Of a stretch of DNA of 64,000 bases, positions 7,881 through 16,247 are shown in pieces (positions within the stretch are counted from its first letter, which is position 1; each line of letters starts with the position of its first letter). Source of the stretch: Rhizobium sp. ASV8 (GTDB lineage Bacteria; Pseudomonadota; Alphaproteobacteria; Rhizobiales; Rhizobiaceae); the NCBI RefSeq assembly GCF_016429255.1, contig NZ_JAELUG010000004.1, positions 1-64,000 of the forward strand, read 5' to 3'. The notes below the pieces were generated by a model that ran no database searches, was not told where the DNA came from, and saw only the letters and a program-made list of their open reading frames with translations. A program made the position numbers and the translations under genes.

Positions 7881-8697
7881 CGGCGATGCTCCCCGTGATA
7901 ATGCGATGCGGATGGGTGAAAATCTCGAAATCGTCGCCGCGCACCAGCGCCACCAGCGTCATGCCGGCTTCTTCGGCCGTGCGAATGGCAAGCGCGGTCG
8001 GCGCAGAAATGGCGACCAGCACCGAACTGCCGAGGATCGCTGCCTTCTGCACCATCTCGACCGATAGCCGGCTGGTCACAGCCACCACGCCATCGGCGCC
8101 CTTGCGACCGGAGCGAATGACCGCGCCGCAGAGCTTGTCCAGCGCATTGTGCCGGCCGACATCCTCACGCACGACAAGCAATCCTTCCGAAGGGATATAA
8201 AAGCCTGCGCCATGCACCGCGCGCGTCTCGCGATGCAACGGCTGGGCGTCGTTGAGCAGAGCAATCGCCCTGACGACATCTTTCTGCGTGAGCGTTAAGG
8301 CGACCTTCGAAACGTCAGGCACCTTGCGCACCGCCTGCTCGATCGATTCGATGCCGCAGAGGCCGCAACCGACGGGACCGGCCATATGTCGGCGGCGCAG
8401 CCGCAGCGCATCCGCCACATCGTCGACCAGTGCAATCTGCACGTCGATCCCCTGCTCGTCCTCGATCGGCTCGATCGCGGCAATCTCGCCGATATCGGTA
8501 ATGATGCCTTCGGTCAGGCTGAAGCCAACGGCAAAGTCCTCGATATCGGCTGGCGTTCCCATCATGACCGCATGCGATGTGCCGCCGTAGGAAAAGGCGA
8601 TCGGCACCTCCTCGGGGACGATACGGGAACCCGAGCGAACAATGCCATTGCGACGGGCGGTCTCGGGGACAGTGGTCGTGGGGGTGAATTTGGTCAT
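7870..8697 (-). CDS. fdhD: Formate dehydrogenase sulfur-transfer protein FdhD
   Basis: FdhD moves sulfur from a cysteine desulfurase to the bis-MGD molybdenum cofactor, which formate dehydrogenases need for activity. The protein has 275 residues, normal length. The paired cysteines of the sulfur-relay loop are visible as GCGLCG at about residues 110-115 (Cys111, Cys114), and the DVGRHNALDK motif is present further on. It sits between fdsA and fdsD, as in other fds operons where it is also called fdsC. About 200 bp with repeat elements separate it from fdsA. Confidence 0.95.
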   Translation of the reverse strand: MTKFTPTTTVPETARRNGIVRSGSRIVPEEVPIAFSYGGTSHAVMMGTPADIEDFAVGFSLTEGIITDIGEIAAIEPIEDEQGIDVQIALVDDVADALRLRRRHMAGPVGCGLCGIESIEQAVRKVPDVSKVALTLTQKDVVRAIALLNDAQPLHRETRAVHGAGFYIPSEGLLVVREDVGRHNALDKLCGAVIRSGRKGADGVVAVTSRLSVEMVQKAAILGSSVLVAISAPTALAIRTAEEAGMTLVALVRGDDFEIFTHPHRIITGSIADVA

Positions 8698-8738
8698 TGG
8701 ATGATGGGGTATGAAATACCCACCTCTGTCGCCATCGC

Positions 8739-8867
8739 GACATCTCCCCTACACCGGAGGAGATCATTTGGAGCCTGCTGCTTCTCACCTGCAAAACAAG
8801 TGGAGATCGCCACACGAGGCACCAGTCTCCCCCCTTGTGGAGGAGATGTCACCGAGTGACAGAAGGG
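8739..8867. repeat. Rhizobial mosaic palindromic element between fdsA and fdhD
   Basis: Three short inverted units occupy the only sizeable gap in the fds operon. ATCTCC pairs with GGAGAT at about 8741-8765. CTCC and GGAG flank CCCCTTGT near 8826-8845. GTCAC-CGA-GTGAC is a perfect hairpin at about 8848-8860. Similar strings (CTCCCCCTTGTGGAGGAGATGTC-like) recur between genes in rhizobia. It may modulate expression of the distal genes. Confidence 0.6.
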
Positions 8868-8893
8868 GTTATTGTCCCTCCACATCCTCAACC

Positions 8894-11773
8894 TCACTCC
8901 GCAGCCTCCATCTTCCCGACGATGCGGCGCGACTGCTTGGCCTGCTCGTCATAGTCGACCTGCCACTGCGACGGACCGTTCGACGGCGAGACCTGCACGG
9001 CTGTCACCTTATATTCCGGGCAGTTCGTCGCCCAGTCGGTATAATCCGTGGTGATGACATTGGCCTGCGTGTCCGGATGATGGAACGTCGTGTAGACAAC
9101 ACCGGGCGCCACGCGGTCTGTAATCAGCGCACGGAGCGTCGTGTCGCCGGAACGGCTGCTGAGCTTGATCCAGTCACCCTCGCGAATGCCGCGCTGCTCG
9201 GCATCGTGCGGATGGATTTCCAGACGGTCCTCCGCATGCCAGACGACATTTTCGGTACGCCGGGTCTGGGCGCCGACATTGTACTGGCTGAGGATGCGGC
9301 CGGTGGTGAGCAGCAACGGAAAACGCGGGCCGGTGCGTTCGTCGGTGGGAACATATTCCGTGCGAATGAACTTGCCCTTGCCGCGCACGAAGCCGTCGAC
9401 ATGCATGATCGGCGAACCGAGCGGCGTCTTCTCGTTGCAGGGCCACTGCACCGAGCCCATCTTCTCCAGATAATCGTAGGAGACCAAGGCGAAGCTCGGA
9501 GTCGTTGCGGCGATCTCATCCATGATCTCGGACGGATGCGCATAGTTCCAGGCAAGCCCCATGGCCTGAGCCATCTTCTGCGTCACTTCCCAGTCGGCAT
9601 AACCGTTGCGCGGGGTCATGACCTTGCGCACGCGGTTGATACGGCGTTCGGCATTGGTGAAGGTGCCGTCCTTCTCGAGGAAGGTCGAGCCGGGCAGGAA
9701 GACATGCGCGTAGTTGGCCGTCTCGTTCAGGAAGAGATCGTGGACGACGACGCATTCCATCGCGGCAAGGCCGGCGGCGACATGCTTGGTGTCCGGATCG
9801 GACTGGAGGATATCCTCACCCTGAATATAGATGCCCTTGAACGTGCCTTCGACGGCCGCATCGAGCATGTTCGGGATGCGTAGGCCCGGCTCGTTGTTGA
9901 GCTTCACGCCCCAGAGCTTTTCGAAGATATCGCGCGTGGCATCGTCGGAGATGTGGCGATAGCCCGGCAGCTCATGCGGGAAGGAGCCCATGTCGCAGGA
10001 GCCCTGCACATTGTTCTGGCCGCGCAGCGGGTTCACGCCGACGCCGGGACGGCCAATATTGCCCGTCACCATGGCGAGGTTGGCGATCGCCATGACGGTC
10101 GTCGAACCCTGGCTGTGTTCGGTAACGCCGAGGCCGTAATAGATCGCGCCATTGCCGCCCTTGGCAAAGAGGCGAGCGGCACCCCTTACGAGCTCGGGAG
10201 AAACGCCGGTATATTTTTCCGTTTCCTCCGGGCTGTGCTGCGGCTCGGAAACGAAGGCTGCCCAATCTTCGAACTCCGACCAGTCGCAGCGCTCGCGGAT
10301 GAACTTCTCGTCGAGCAGTCCTTCGGTGACGATCACGTGAGCCAGCGCCGTCATCATGGCGACATTGGTGCCGGGCTTCAGGGGCAGGTGATAGCTGGCT
10401 TCCACATGCGGCGTGCGCACCAGATCGATGCGGCGGGGATCTATGACGATGAGCTTGGCGCCCTGACGCAGCCGCTTCTTCAGGCGCGAACCGAAGACCG
10501 GGTGGCCGTCCGTCGGGTTGGCGCCGATGACGACGACGACATCGGAATGCTCGACGCTGTCGAAATTCTGCGTGCCGGCCGAAGTGCCGAAGGCCTGGCC
10601 CAGACCATAGCCGGTCGGAGAATGACAGACGCGGGCGCAGGTATCGACATTGTTGTTGCCGAAGCCGGCGCGCACCAGCTTCTGCACCAGATAGGTTTCT
10701 TCATTGGTGCAGCGAGAGGAGGTAATGCCGCCGACGGAATCGCGGCCATATTGATATTGCAGCCGCTTGAACTCGGTGGCGATATGGGCAAAGGCCTCCT
10801 CCCAGGTCACTTCGCGCCAGGGATCTGTGACCTTCTCGCGGACCATCGGGTTGAGGATGCGGTCCTTGTGGGTGGAATAGCCATAGGCGAAACGACCCTT
10901 GACGCAGGAGTGGCCGCGATTGGCCTGACCGTCCTTCCAGGGCACCATCCGCACCAGCTCTTCGCCGCGCATCTCGGCCTTGAACGAGCAGCCGACGCCG
11001 CAATAAGCGCAGGTGGTGACGAGAGAGTGCTCCGGCTGGCCGATCGAGATCACGGACTTTTCTGTCAGTGTCGCCGTCGGACAGGCCTGCACGCAGGCGC
11101 CGCAGGAAACGCACTCACTGTCGATAAAGTTCTCGTGCATGCCGGGCGAGACGCGCGAGCCGAAGCCACGGCCCTCGATAGTCAGCGCAAAGGTGCCCTG
11201 CACTTCCTCGCAAGCGCGTACGCAGCGCGAGCAGACGATGCACTTCGAAGGATCATAGGTGAAATAAGGGTTCGACTCGTCCTTCGGCATCCATTTCAGA
11301 TTGATGTCGCCGTTGTTGCGCGCCTTGACGTGATTGTCGCCTTCATAGCCGTAGCGCACATCGCGCAGACCGACGGCGCCCGCCATGTCCTGCAGCTCAC
11401 AATCACCATTGGCAGCGCAGGTCAGACAGTCGAGCGGATGGTCGGAGATATAGAGCTCCATCACGCCGCGGCGGATATCCTTCAGCCTGCCGGTTTGCGT
11501 GTGAACGACGATACCGGGTGCGACCGGCGTCGTGCACGAGGCCGGCGTACCGTTGCGGCCTTCGATCTCGACGAGACAGAGGCGGCAGGAGCCGAAAGCA
11601 TCGACCATGTCGGTGGCGCAGAGCTTCGGTACCTGAATGCCGGCTTCCATCGAAGCGCGCATGATCGAGGTGCCTTCGGGAACACTGATCTGGCGCCCGT
11701 CGATGGTCAGCGTCACCATGGTTTCGGAGGTGGAGGCCGGCGTGCCGTAGTCAATTTCTGGAACGAGGGACAT
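8894..11773 (-). CDS. fdsA: NAD-dependent formate dehydrogenase alpha subunit (molybdenum catalytic subunit)
   Basis: FdsA oxidises formate to CO2 at a bis-MGD molybdenum site. This 959-residue protein carries the full set of cofactor sites in order: an N-terminal [2Fe-2S] domain (CATDMVDAFGSCRLC near residues 52-66, then ASC), a DCLTCAANGDC [4Fe-4S] site, two ferredoxin clusters (CIVCSRCVRAC and CVSCGACVQACP) and a proximal cluster (CAYCGVGC). The molybdenum-ligand cysteine is in RVCHSPTG. A C-terminal molydopterin-dinucleotide-binding domain follows. The protein is cytoplasmic, with no Tat signal. It starts 5 bp after the end of fdsB. Confidence 0.96.
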   Translation of the reverse strand: MSLVPEIDYGTPASTSETMVTLTIDGRQISVPEGTSIMRASMEAGIQVPKLCATDMVDAFGSCRLCLVEIEGRNGTPASCTTPVAPGIVVHTQTGRLKDIRRGVMELYISDHPLDCLTCAANGDCELQDMAGAVGLRDVRYGYEGDNHVKARNNGDINLKWMPKDESNPYFTYDPSKCIVCSRCVRACEEVQGTFALTIEGRGFGSRVSPGMHENFIDSECVSCGACVQACPTATLTEKSVISIGQPEHSLVTTCAYCGVGCSFKAEMRGEELVRMVPWKDGQANRGHSCVKGRFAYGYSTHKDRILNPMVREKVTDPWREVTWEEAFAHIATEFKRLQYQYGRDSVGGITSSRCTNEETYLVQKLVRAGFGNNNVDTCARVCHSPTGYGLGQAFGTSAGTQNFDSVEHSDVVVVIGANPTDGHPVFGSRLKKRLRQGAKLIVIDPRRIDLVRTPHVEASYHLPLKPGTNVAMMTALAHVIVTEGLLDEKFIRERCDWSEFEDWAAFVSEPQHSPEETEKYTGVSPELVRGAARLFAKGGNGAIYYGLGVTEHSQGSTTVMAIANLAMVTGNIGRPGVGVNPLRGQNNVQGSCDMGSFPHELPGYRHISDDATRDIFEKLWGVKLNNEPGLRIPNMLDAAVEGTFKGIYIQGEDILQSDPDTKHVAAGLAAMECVVVHDLFLNETANYAHVFLPGSTFLEKDGTFTNAERRINRVRKVMTPRNGYADWEVTQKMAQAMGLAWNYAHPSEIMDEIAATTPSFALVSYDYLEKMGSVQWPCNEKTPLGSPIMHVDGFVRGKGKFIRTEYVPTDERTGPRFPLLLTTGRILSQYNVGAQTRRTENVVWHAEDRLEIHPHDAEQRGIREGDWIKLSSRSGDTTLRALITDRVAPGVVYTTFHHPDTQANVITTDYTDWATNCPEYKVTAVQVSPSNGPSQWQVDYDEQAKQSRRIVGKMEAAE

Positions 11774-11778
11774 GGGTC

Positions 11779-13335
11779 TTACTCCGCCGCTTCAATCAAG
11801 GGAGCCGGAGAAAAGTCCTCCGGAAAATGGGTCATGGCGCTCACCACGGGATAGGGCGTGAAACCGCCGAGCGCGCAGAGCGAACCGAACTTCATGGTGT
11901 TGCAGAGATCGGCAAGCAACGCCCTGTTCTTCTCGGGCTCGATACCCTTGGCAATCTTGTCGGCCGTCTCGACACCGCGCGTCGAGCCGATGCGGCAGGG
12001 CGTGCACTTGCCGCAGCTTTCGACCGCGCAGAATTCCATCGCGAAACGCGCCTGCTTCAGCATGTCGGCGGTATCGTCGAACACGACGAGGCCCGCATGG
12101 CCGATGAGACCGTCCTTGGCCGCAAAGGCTTCATAGTCGAACGGCGTGTCGAAGAGGGCTCGCGGGAAATAGGCGCCGAGCGGGCCGCCGACCTGCACGG
12201 CCTTGACCGGCCGTCCCGTTGCCGTACCGCCGCCGATCTTGTCGACGATATCGCCAAGCGAGAGGCCGAAGGCCGTCTCATAGAGGCCACCATACTTAAC
12301 GTTGCCGGCGATCTGCAGCGGGATCGTGCCGCGCGAACGGCCCATGCCAAAATCGCGATAGAAGGCAGCCCCCTTGTCCATGATCACAGGCACGGAGGCG
12401 AGCGAGATGACGTTGTTGATGACTGTCGGACAGTTGAACAGGCCCTTATGCGCCGGCAGCGGCGGCTTGGCGCGCACGATGCCGCGCTTGCCTTCGAGGC
12501 TGTTGAGCAGCGCCGTTTCCTCGCCGCAGACATAAGCGCCCGCACCGGTGCGGATTTCCATGTCGAAGGATTTGCCGGAACCGAGCACCGAGCTTCCTAG
12601 GATGCCCGCCTTCCGCGCAATCTCGACGGCTTCGGTCATCGCAGCGATCGCATGCGGATATTCCGAACGGGTATAGACGAAGCCCTTGGTCGCCCCGGTC
12701 GCCAGACCTGCGATCGTCATGCCCTCGATGAGCACGAAGGGATCGCCTTCCATGATCATCCGGTCCGCAAAAGTGCCGCTATCGCCCTCGTCCGCATTGC
12801 AGACGATATATTTGCGGTTGCCCGGTGTATCGAGCACCGTCTTCCACTTGATGCCGGTCGGGAAGCCAGCGCCGCCACGGCCACGCAGACCGGAATCGGT
12901 GACTTCCCTGACGATATCGCCCGCCGCCATGCCGATGGCGCGGCGCAGCCCCTTCAGGCCGCCATGGGCTTCATAATCCTGCAGAGAAAGCGGGTCGGTG
13001 ACGCCGCAGCGGGCAAAGGTCAGGCGGGTCTGTTCCTTGAGGAATGGGAGGTTTTCGACCTCCCCAAGACAGAGCGGATGCTCGCCGCCTTCAGCGAGTC
13101 CCGCGTCGAACAATGCGGATACATCCTTCGCCTTCACCGGCCCATAGCCGATGCGCTTACCGTCGATCTCGACCTCCACCAGAGGCTCAAGCCAGAACAT
13201 TCCACGCGAACCGTTGCGGACGATGCGGGCATCGAGGCCACGTTTGGTGATTTCTTGCGTGATCGCTTTCGCGACCTTCTCCGCCCCCAGAGAAAGGGCG
13301 GCAGCGTCGCGGGGGATATAGATGGTGAGGGTCAT
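11779..13335 (-). CDS. fdsB: NAD-dependent formate dehydrogenase beta subunit (NADH- and FMN-binding)
   Basis: FdsB is the diaphorase subunit that passes electrons from the iron-sulfur chain to NAD. Its 518 residues resemble NuoF with an N-terminal thioredoxin-like extension of about 110 residues. Visible motifs are GLRGRGGAGFPTGIKW (NADH/FMN site), CNADEGDSGTF, VCGEETALLNSLEG and the C-terminal [4Fe-4S] site ESCGKCTPCRIGS. The start overlaps the fdsG stop region by 4 bp, showing tight operon coupling. Confidence 0.96.
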   Translation of the reverse strand: MTLTIYIPRDAAALSLGAEKVAKAITQEITKRGLDARIVRNGSRGMFWLEPLVEVEIDGKRIGYGPVKAKDVSALFDAGLAEGGEHPLCLGEVENLPFLKEQTRLTFARCGVTDPLSLQDYEAHGGLKGLRRAIGMAAGDIVREVTDSGLRGRGGAGFPTGIKWKTVLDTPGNRKYIVCNADEGDSGTFADRMIMEGDPFVLIEGMTIAGLATGATKGFVYTRSEYPHAIAAMTEAVEIARKAGILGSSVLGSGKSFDMEIRTGAGAYVCGEETALLNSLEGKRGIVRAKPPLPAHKGLFNCPTVINNVISLASVPVIMDKGAAFYRDFGMGRSRGTIPLQIAGNVKYGGLYETAFGLSLGDIVDKIGGGTATGRPVKAVQVGGPLGAYFPRALFDTPFDYEAFAAKDGLIGHAGLVVFDDTADMLKQARFAMEFCAVESCGKCTPCRIGSTRGVETADKIAKGIEPEKNRALLADLCNTMKFGSLCALGGFTPYPVVSAMTHFPEDFSPAPLIEAAE

Positions 13336-13811
13336 TGGCGCGCCTCCTTCACAAGGTCCTCGGCGCTTTCGTCATCGAGCCGCCCATGAAGCTCGCCATC
13401 CAGCATTGCAGCCGGCGCACAGGCGCAGAGCCCGAGACAATAGACCGGCTCCAGCGTCACGCTGCCATCCAGTGTGGTCTGATGGAAATCGATACCCAAT
13501 AGCCGCTTGATGCGCTCCGCCAGCGCATCGCCGCCCATCGACTGACAGGCTTCGGCGCGACAGAGCTTCAGGACATGGCGGCCGGTGGGATGATCGCGAT
13601 AATCATGATAGAAGGTCATGACGCCATGCACTTCGGCGCGCGAGAGGTTCAAAGCCTTGGCAATCAGCGGCAACGCATCCTGCGGCACATAGCCAAACTC
13701 TTCCTGGATCCCGTGCAGGATCGGCAAAAGCGGCCCCTCCATCGATTTCATGCTATCGATGATAGCCACGGCGCGGGTTGCAACATCGCCCGCAGCCTGA
13801 TTCAAACTCAT
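13332..13811 (-). CDS. fdsG: NAD-dependent formate dehydrogenase gamma subunit
   Basis: FdsG is a NuoE-like [2Fe-2S] subunit that pairs with FdsB. The four cluster cysteines are visible as LCRAEACQ and, about 40 residues on, CLGLCACAP. A longer frame begins at 13934, but ATG 13811 is chosen because GGGAGG lies 6-7 bp before it and the protein then opens MSLNQAAGDVATRAV with the usual length of 159 residues. This is the first gene of the fdsGBA-fdhD-fdsD operon. Confidence 0.94.
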   Translation of the reverse strand: MSLNQAAGDVATRAVAIIDSMKSMEGPLLPILHGIQEEFGYVPQDALPLIAKALNLSRAEVHGVMTFYHDYRDHPTGRHVLKLCRAEACQSMGGDALAERIKRLLGIDFHQTTLDGSVTLEPVYCLGLCACAPAAMLDGELHGRLDDESAEDLVKEARQ

Positions 13812-13907
13812 TAGCAGCCTCCCGCGCACAGCTTCCGAAAATCGAAGGCGAATCTTCGGAAAACGCTTATGCGGCACTTCCTCCGTGGCGTGCGATCGAC
13901 GCGCCCG

Positions 13908-13934
13908 ACAATAAGGTCGCAGGGAGAGGGTCAA
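13908..13934 (-). promoter_or_regulatory. Candidate promoter of the fds operon
   Basis: Read on the minus strand, TTGACC (13934-13929) and TATTGT (13913-13908) are separated by 15 bp. The spacing is short for an unaided sigma-70 promoter, which suits dependence on an activator. Transcription would begin near 13900, giving a leader of about 90 bases to fdsG. Confidence 0.4.
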
Positions 13935-13958
13935 GGATCAATAAGGCAGTCCCGTCAA

Positions 13959-13979
13959 TTGATAGGAAATTTCTATCAA
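13959..13979. promoter_or_regulatory. Candidate LysR operator for the fds operon
   Basis: The dyad TTGATAG-N7-CTATCAA has perfect 7-bp arms and an AAATTT-like centre, and contains the T-N11-A pattern of LysR regulators. It overlaps the stop codon of the LysR gene and is centred about 69 bp before the predicted transcription start, the usual place for a LysR recognition site. Confidence 0.55.
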
Positions 13980-14869
13980 GCCTTACCGCTCTCTGCGAGC
14001 AATCTTGCCTCATGCAGCAAAGCGGAGACAAGCGGTGTAAACGGCTCGCGATGCGTGGCGACCAGCCCGACCAGATGCTCGGCATCCGGTTCGGTTATCG
14101 GGATCTTGCGGATATCGACCGGAAAACCGAAGGAATCGGCGATATTCTTCGGCATAATGCTCGCCCAGCGTCCGGTCTGGACATGAGAAAACAGCACGAT
14201 CATCGAATTGGATTCAAGCGTCGGCGTTGCCTCGATGCCGGCTTCGGCCAGGTGACGGTTGATAATCCGACGGTTTTGCATGTCGGCAGTCAATAGACAA
14301 AGCCGAAGGTTGCCGACCTCCTTCCAGGTGACGCTCTCCCGCTCTGAAAACGGGCTGCCGGCTGCGGTAATCAGATGATAGCGCTCGGCATAAAGAGGCA
14401 CGCTGGTAACACGGCCGAGCGGCTCGTTTTCCAGATAGGTGATGCCGGCATCGATCTCGAGATTTTCCAGCAGACCCAGCACCTGCAGCGAGTTGCGCGA
14501 TATGATGGAGAAGGTGACGTCGGGGTGCCGCTCCTGGAAAGGCGTGGTGATCCGAGACACCATGGCAAGCGCAGTGGGAATGGCCGCAATCCGGATATGG
14601 CCGGCCAGACCCTTGCGCGCCGCGCGCATCTCCTCGCGCATCGTCCGGCTATCACCGACGATGCGTCGGGCCCATTCCAACACGCGCTGCCCTTCCGGCG
14701 TCAGCCCCTGAAAGCGCGAGCCGCGGCTGACGAGCATCACACCGAGCTGATCTTCCAGCTGCCTGATCGCCGCAGACAGCGTCGGCTGCGTCACGCCGCA
14801 TTCCTCGGCGGCACGGCCAAAGTGCTTTTGATTCGCAAGCGCGATGAAGAATTCCAGCTTGTCGATCAT
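13976..14869 (-). CDS. LysR-family regulator, probably of the fds operon
   Basis: A 297-residue LysR-type regulator. The N-terminal helix-turn-helix reads FFIALANQKHFGRAAEECGVTQPTLSAAIRQLEDQLG, followed by a periplasmic-binding-like effector domain. It lies directly before fdsGBA on the same strand, with 164 bp between, and the matching dyad overlaps its stop codon. The same gene order (lysR-fdsGBA) is known for fdsR in other proteobacteria, so formate-responsive activation is likely. Function is inferred from position. A regulator transcribed co-directionally, and not divergently, is slightly atypical for LysR pairs. Confidence 0.88.
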   Translation of the reverse strand: MIDKLEFFIALANQKHFGRAAEECGVTQPTLSAAIRQLEDQLGVMLVSRGSRFQGLTPEGQRVLEWARRIVGDSRTMREEMRAARKGLAGHIRIAAIPTALAMVSRITTPFQERHPDVTFSIISRNSLQVLGLLENLEIDAGITYLENEPLGRVTSVPLYAERYHLITAAGSPFSERESVTWKEVGNLRLCLLTADMQNRRIINRHLAEAGIEATPTLESNSMIVLFSHVQTGRWASIMPKNIADSFGFPVDIRKIPITEPDAEHLVGLVATHREPFTPLVSALLHEARLLAESGKA

Positions 14870-14932
14870 CCCACTCTCCCGAAACGAAAGAGTTAGCCCC
14901 GCGCGCCGGCGAGCGCAACAAGCAAGACTGCC

Positions 14933-15277
14933 TCAAACCTCGACAACCGCCTTGCAGAAAGCCTCATGCAACGAATCGACAACGGCGCAGATTTCCGAAC
15001 GCGAAACGGCATAATGGATGAGCCGCCCCTCGCGACGCGTATCCACCAGCTTATCCAAGCGCAGGCGTGCGAGATGCTGCGAAACCACCGCCTGTGGCAG
15101 ATCGAGTATCGCCTCAAGCTCCATCACGGTCTTTTCACGTTTTGCCAGCATGAACAGGATCGCCAGCCGGGTTTCATGCGAAAGCGCCTTCAGCAAGGCG
15201 CTGGCCTTGCGCGCCTTCTCTGTCATTTCCTCGACGTTATGCTCTACGGCACCGCCTTGCAGTGGAGACGACGACAT
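14933..15277 (-). CDS. ArsR-family winged-helix repressor
   Basis: The 114-residue protein has the ArsR core: LLKALSHETRLAILFML, the recognition helix in LPQAVVSQHLARLRLDKLV, and a wing RREGRLIHYAV. It lacks the ELCVCDL metal site of ArsR/SmtB sensors. Two cysteines near the C-terminus (EICAVV and AFCKAV) are the only ones, so classical metal sensing is unlikely; redox or ligand sensing as in the BigR/NolR-like groups is possible. Immediately upstream lies a 25-bp palindrome that could be its own operator. It is preceded by an SDR gene on the same strand. The gene symbol is left open. Confidence 0.85.
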   Translation of the reverse strand: MSSSPLQGGAVEHNVEEMTEKARKASALLKALSHETRLAILFMLAKREKTVMELEAILDLPQAVVSQHLARLRLDKLVDTRREGRLIHYAVSRSEICAVVDSLHEAFCKAVVEV

Positions 15278-15284
15278 TTCACTG

Positions 15285-15309
15285 CCTCTAGTGAGAACTC
15301 ACATAGAGG
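15285..15309. promoter_or_regulatory. Palindrome in the arsR-type upstream region, candidate autoregulatory operator
   Basis: The arms CCTCTA-GTGAG and CTCAC-A-TAGAGG form a 25-bp dyad with a 2-bp centre and one extra base in the right arm. It begins 8 bp before the ArsR-type start codon and, read on the minus strand, lies just after an AT-rich TATTATAAG that may be the -10 region. Binding there would block the promoter. Confidence 0.55.
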
Positions 15310-15379
15310 CATGCTTATAATATCATCAAACCGCAAGTTGATTTAAAAATGACATGAAAACCAAAAAAGGTCCAAGTTT

Positions 15380-16150
15380 TCAGCAGATAAGCTGGCCGCC
15401 ATTGATCTCGAGCACCTGCCCGGTGATGTAACCGGAAAGCGTTGGCGCAGCGAGGAAAAGATAGGCGGGGGCGCAATCAGCAGGCGTTCCAAGCCGCTGA
15501 AGCGGAATGGATTTGCGCGTCTGTTCCAGCTTCTCCCTCGACGAATAACGCTCGTGGAAATCGGTCGAGATCGTGCCCGGCGATACGCAGTTCACGCGGA
15601 TGCCGTCAGGCGCCAGTTCACGAGCCAGCGCCTTCGAATAGGTGGCGACGAAGGCTTTCGATGCCGAATAGATGGCAGAGCCGGGACTGCCGCCGGTCAG
15701 CGCGGAAATCGATACCGTATTGATGATTGCGGCCTGCCCTGCTGCCCGCAGCAGCGGCAACACGCCCCGGGTCACCTCCATGACGGATGTCTGGTTGAGA
15801 TGAACGATCTTCTCGTATTGCTCGTCCGTCAGCTCGCCCGCCGGAAAGCGACCGACCATGGTGCCGGCGTTATTGACGAGAACATCGACGCGATCGAAGC
15901 GCTCGCCGGCAGCGGCTATGAAATCCTGAACGCCATGACCGGAAGCGAAATCGCCGGCGATGAGAAAAGCACGACGGTCGGCCTCGGCCTCCAGCAGGAA
16001 ATCCGGCAGTTCGCGATCCGCATCGCGGCCGATATGGACGAGGACATGGGCGCCGCAATCAAGAAACTGCCGCGCCACTTCCAGCCCTATGCCGCGGCCA
16101 GCGCCGGTGATGACGACATTGCGACTTTCGAAAAGCTTCGGATGAAACAC
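15380..16150 (-). CDS. Short-chain dehydrogenase/reductase
   Basis: The classical SDR features are all present in 256 residues: the NAD(P)-binding loop TGAGRGIG near residues 15-22, the NNAG motif near 92-95, and the catalytic Ser with YSASK near 156-160. The C-terminal GYITGQVLEINGGQLIC is typical of the FabG-like subfamily. The substrate cannot be predicted. The gene is transcribed away from the GlpR-like regulator gene and toward the ArsR-type gene, and may belong to either regulon. The roughly 100-bp divergent spacer contains AT-rich tracts. Confidence 0.88.
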   Translation of the reverse strand: MFHPKLFESRNVVITGAGRGIGLEVARQFLDCGAHVLVHIGRDADRELPDFLLEAEADRRAFLIAGDFASGHGVQDFIAAAGERFDRVDVLVNNAGTMVGRFPAGELTDEQYEKIVHLNQTSVMEVTRGVLPLLRAAGQAAIINTVSISALTGGSPGSAIYSASKAFVATYSKALARELAPDGIRVNCVSPGTISTDFHERYSSREKLEQTRKSIPLQRLGTPADCAPAYLFLAAPTLSGYITGQVLEINGGQLIC

Positions 16151-16247
16151 GACGACCTCCCCAAACGCGCAATTCGCGTGTCGGTAATTGCGGAATTTTC
16201 ACTTTACCATATGATGGCGAAAAAACGAAAGAAAGGGAGCAAGCCCC

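Noticed and set aside
9953..11854. A 633-codon plus-strand open frame opposite fdsA
   Set aside because: Shadow of fdsA; composition is the complement of the real gene.
14933..15277. Naming the ArsR-type gene nolR
   Set aside because: It shares the general fold with NolR, but I could not confirm orthology from motifs and the adjacent palindrome does not match the NolR site I recall.
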